A stretch of DNA of 64,000 nt from Paraburkholderia sartisoli (GTDB lineage: Bacteria; Pseudomonadota; Gammaproteobacteria; Burkholderiales; Burkholderiaceae): positions 1 through 64,000 of the forward strand of contig NZ_FNRQ01000011.1 in assembly GCF_900107685.1 (NCBI RefSeq). Reading direction: 5' to 3'. The notes beneath the pieces are model-generated. The model was given only the letters and a program-made list of their open reading frames with translations. It had not been told where the DNA came from and did no database searches. The translations under genes and the position numbers were made by a program. Of the stretch, positions 61,938 to 64,000 are shown one piece after another. The first letter of the stretch is position 1, and every line of letters starts with the position of its first letter.

Positions 61938-63275
61938 CTAGCGCAGCACGTCGAACTGCGTCCACGGCCAGGACGGCCGGTCGCGCATGTATCCGTTCAG
62001 CCAGTTCCATTGCGGATGGCGCTGCATGAACGCCTGCGCGTCGAACGGCCGGCCGCACGGGTGACCCCAGCGCGCCCAGAACGCCATGTCACGCGCCATT
62101 TCGCTGTCGACGACCTTGCCGTCGTTCGCCCCCCATGGGTTGAACGGGCCGTGATCGGAGCTGCCGAAGCGCTGGTCGTCGAGTTCGAGGTGTCCGCAGA
62201 TCGTTCGCGAGCACGGGTTGTCGCTGCGGTCGAGATAGACGTCGTGATGATCGGCGATCATCGCTTTGGCGACGTCGATGTCGATCTTGCCGCGATGCTG
62301 TTCGGCCAGTTGCATGAAGCGCAGGCGCCGCGCGCCGTTCTTGCGCACGTCGGTGTAATCGTCGCCTTCGCCGACGCATTCCTGGTTGCGGATCTTCAGG
62401 TCGGTCGCGGTGTTGTAGCCGCTATAGAAGCCGTTCTTCGTGCTTTCGAAGCCGGAAAACCGCAGTCCGAGTTCGTAGCGCGCGATCTCGCCCGTCTTGA
62501 CGTCGCCGAGCAGCCAGCTGTTCGCGTAGCCGCCGTTGTTCGCGACCGCGAACATCTCGCACCATTCGCCGATGCTGTTCGCGTACTGGGTCGCGCGGCG
62601 CGAACGGTAGAACTCGGGCGCGCCGGCGACGTTGTAGCCGGCGAAGCTGGAGATCGTCGTTTCGGTCACCATCAGGCCCGCGGACGTGACCCAGAAATCA
62701 GTCAGGCTCGAGATGCAGCCGGGCAGACCCTGCATCAGGATCCGGTGTCCAGTATCCGGCACGATGTCGAACACGACGTTGAAGGCGTCGCCGGCGGCGT
62801 AGCGGTCCCACGAGTTGTGCGCCATCACGATGCGACCGTCGCGCGTGGCGTCGCCGGTGGCGATGAACGCGCTGCAATGATGGCCGCGCCGCCCGCGCCA
62901 GGGTTTCAGGCCAAGGCGGGGCTGCTGCTGCGCCACGTGAGCCGGCCACCAGCTTTGCAGCAGGTCCATGTAGCCGTTCCATGCCAGCACGTCGGCGAAC
63001 GGCAGCTTCGCGCCGTCGGCGATGCCCTGGATTTCGTCGGCGAATTCGGTGTCGAGGCGCGGCGCGAACTGCGCCACGGCGGCGTTGACGAACGTGTCGA
63101 AGTCTTCGCCGGTGTCCCACTTCGCGAGGTAGCGGGCAGTGTCGATCGCATGCCGGATCTCGGCCGCGAGAAGCTGGCCGTGCTGCTCACCGCGATCGTA
63201 CGGCTCGCCCTCGATGTGCAGGAAAATCCAGCCGGCTCGATCGCGGCGGACAGCATCGCCTGACGGGTCGCTCAT
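61938..63275 (-). CDS. C45/phospholipase-B-like Ntn hydrolase
   Basis: The 445-residue protein resembles phospholipase-B-like/C45 acyltransferase proteins: YDRGEQHGQLLAAEI near the start, ADGAKLPFADVLAWNGYMDLL, then the probable self-cleaving nucleophile in GHHCSAFIATG (Cys about residue 134), VMAHNSWDRY, ITETTISSF-like VTETTISSFAGYN, and FNPWGANDGKVVDSEMA at the end. Such Ntn hydrolases mature by cleavage before Cys and act on amides or esters. I see no signal peptide, so it is probably cytosolic. The substrate is unknown. Confidence 0.75.
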   Translation of the reverse strand: MSDPSGDAVRRDRAGWIFLHIEGEPYDRGEQHGQLLAAEIRHAIDTARYLAKWDTGEDFDTFVNAAVAQFAPRLDTEFADEIQGIADGAKLPFADVLAWNGYMDLLQSWWPAHVAQQQPRLGLKPWRGRRGHHCSAFIATGDATRDGRIVMAHNSWDRYAAGDAFNVVFDIVPDTGHRILMQGLPGCISSLTDFWVTSAGLMVTETTISSFAGYNVAGAPEFYRSRRATQYANSIGEWCEMFAVANNGGYANSWLLGDVKTGEIARYELGLRFSGFESTKNGFYSGYNTATDLKIRNQECVGEGDDYTDVRKNGARRLRFMQLAEQHRGKIDIDVAKAMIADHHDVYLDRSDNPCSRTICGHLELDDQRFGSSDHGPFNPWGANDGKVVDSEMARDMAFWARWGHPCGRPFDAQAFMQRHPQWNWLNGYMRDRPSWPWTQFDVLR

Positions 63276-63446
63276 CTTCGCTCCGGGTCGAAACGGCGCT
63301 CACGTTTATCCGCGCGGCGCGCGCCTGAACGAACGATCGATGGAAGGCAATCGAAAACCGGCGCGCCGCGTGGCTCCTTTCCATTCTAGAAAATATGCCA
63401 CGCTTTGCTACCGGTTGCGCGCCATCGACTTTCGCGCGAGCCCGCG

Positions 63447-64000
63447 TCAGCGCGTGGGATTCATCCGGAAATACGCGTCGAGCAGCGACGTCTTGTAGAC
63501 GACGCCCGCGAGCGTCGGACATGCGGTGCTCTCGATCACCGGCAGCCGCTCGCCCTGAAACGCCATGAAATGCTGCAGCGCGTCGCCAAGCTGCATGTCG
63601 GGCGTCAGCACGTCGAAATGCGGCTGCAGGTAGTGCGCGGCGGTGCGCGCCGAGGTGTCGTGTTTGTCGAGCAGGTCGGACGTGATGTCCTTCAGTGCGA
63701 CGACGCCGAGGAAGCACCCGGCGTCGTCGATCACATACAGATACTTCACCGGATATTCGAGGAACACGCGCGTCATGTCCTGCACGGTCGCCGTGAGCGG
63801 CACGATGGTTTCAGCCGGCTTGATCAGCTCGCGCATCTGCGTTGCGCGCAGGCGCATGCGTTCCTGTTCGTCGCGGTTGCGCATCAACGTGATCTCGTAC
63901 ATCGAGGTCTTGCCGATCGCCCGCGACACGAAGTACGCCACCACGCACGAGAGCATCAGCGGCAGCACGACCTGGTAGGAGAGCGTCATCTCGAAGATCA
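63447..64000 (-). CDS. clcB: ClC-family chloride channel, C-terminal part with CBS domains (5' end outside window)
   Basis: The frame is open to base 64000 and reads IFEMTLSYQVVLPLMLSCVVAYFVSRAIG, the last helices of a ClC channel, then a CBS pair (MRELIKPAETIVPLTATVQDMTRVF; YLYVIDDAGCFLGVVALKDI; LTPDMQLGDALQHFMAFQGERLPVIE). CBS domains usually bind adenine nucleotides and gate the channel. FEMTLSYQ is part of the conserved pore region. The first ~400 residues are beyond the window. The clcB name is by resemblance to CBS-containing ClcB proteins of Burkholderia. Confidence 0.85.
   Translation of the reverse strand, partial: IFEMTLSYQVVLPLMLSCVVAYFVSRAIGKTSMYEITLMRNRDEQERMRLRATQMRELIKPAETIVPLTATVQDMTRVFLEYPVKYLYVIDDAGCFLGVVALKDITSDLLDKHDTSARTAAHYLQPHFDVLTPDMQLGDALQHFMAFQGERLPVIESTACPTLAGVVYKTSLLDAYFRMNPTR

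Overview
The window looks like a chromosomal segment of a Burkholderiaceae bacterium, most likely Paraburkholderia or a close relative. The reasons are very high G+C with strong GC3 bias (hence many long antisense shadow frames), Burkholderia-type families (etfBA, DUF1992, DUF2795, a PuuD-type urate hydroxylase, a YbiT-type ABC-F protein, a NodT-type RND efflux operon) and a 0.76-kb inverted repeat built on CCTACTTTTCTTTG hairpins. The species assignment is inference. I saw no rRNA, tRNA or CRISPR.

Layout. 0-1.2 kb: end of etfB, then etfA. 1.3-5.4 kb: a tightly overlapping operon of FGGY sugar kinase, HAD phosphatase, GldA-like dehydrogenase and SDR, probably a small polyol or sugar pathway. 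5.7-8.4 kb: an SsuABC/TauABC-type importer on the minus strand. 8.4-10.0 kb: a decayed stretch holding remains of a Wadjet defence locus (the jetC 3' end with stops and a frameshift, joined by deletion to the jetD tail). 10.0-12.4 kb: a small conserved ORF, a DUF1992 protein, tadA and an LD-carboxypeptidase. 12.5-23.6 kb: a purine/allantoin catabolic region with GntR regulator, NCS1 permease, hydantoin/allantoin racemase, puuE, uraD, alc, allA (plus strand), a hipB-hipA scrap, puuD and uraH (minus strand), and an 8-oxoguanine deaminase. 23.6-29.7 kb: a LysR regulator and a BMP-type nucleoside/purine ABC importer. Together these can import purines or allantoin and take urate to ureidoglycolate and glyoxylate.

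29.8-38.5 kb: dodecin, a beta-hydroxyacid dehydrogenase, YbiT-like ABC-F, a nitronate-monooxygenase-like protein, OmpW, DUF1289, an outer-membrane phospholipase A with an extra N-terminal domain, and MntH. 38.9-43.1 kb: potFGHI-type polyamine importer, followed by the large inverted repeat. 43.9-48.6 kb: a soluble chemoreceptor, a methyltransferase, a TPR/Gly-rich membrane protein and PspA. 49.0-53.9 kb: an RHH protein, PBP1a and an LpxL-type acyltransferase. 54.3-60.9 kb: an RND efflux operon with a divergent TetR. 61.0-64.0 kb: two small proteins, a C45/phospholipase-B-like hydrolase and the 3' part of a ClC channel with CBS domains.

The least explained structures are a 35-bp element made of three DnaA-box-like words. 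It has exactly conserved spacing and occurs once upstream of PBP1a and three times at 53.9-54.3 kb. Two 18-bp AT-rich palindromes with identical 7-bp arms, at 12.66 and 38.71 kb, also stand out. All family assignments come from reading motifs; no database search was run.
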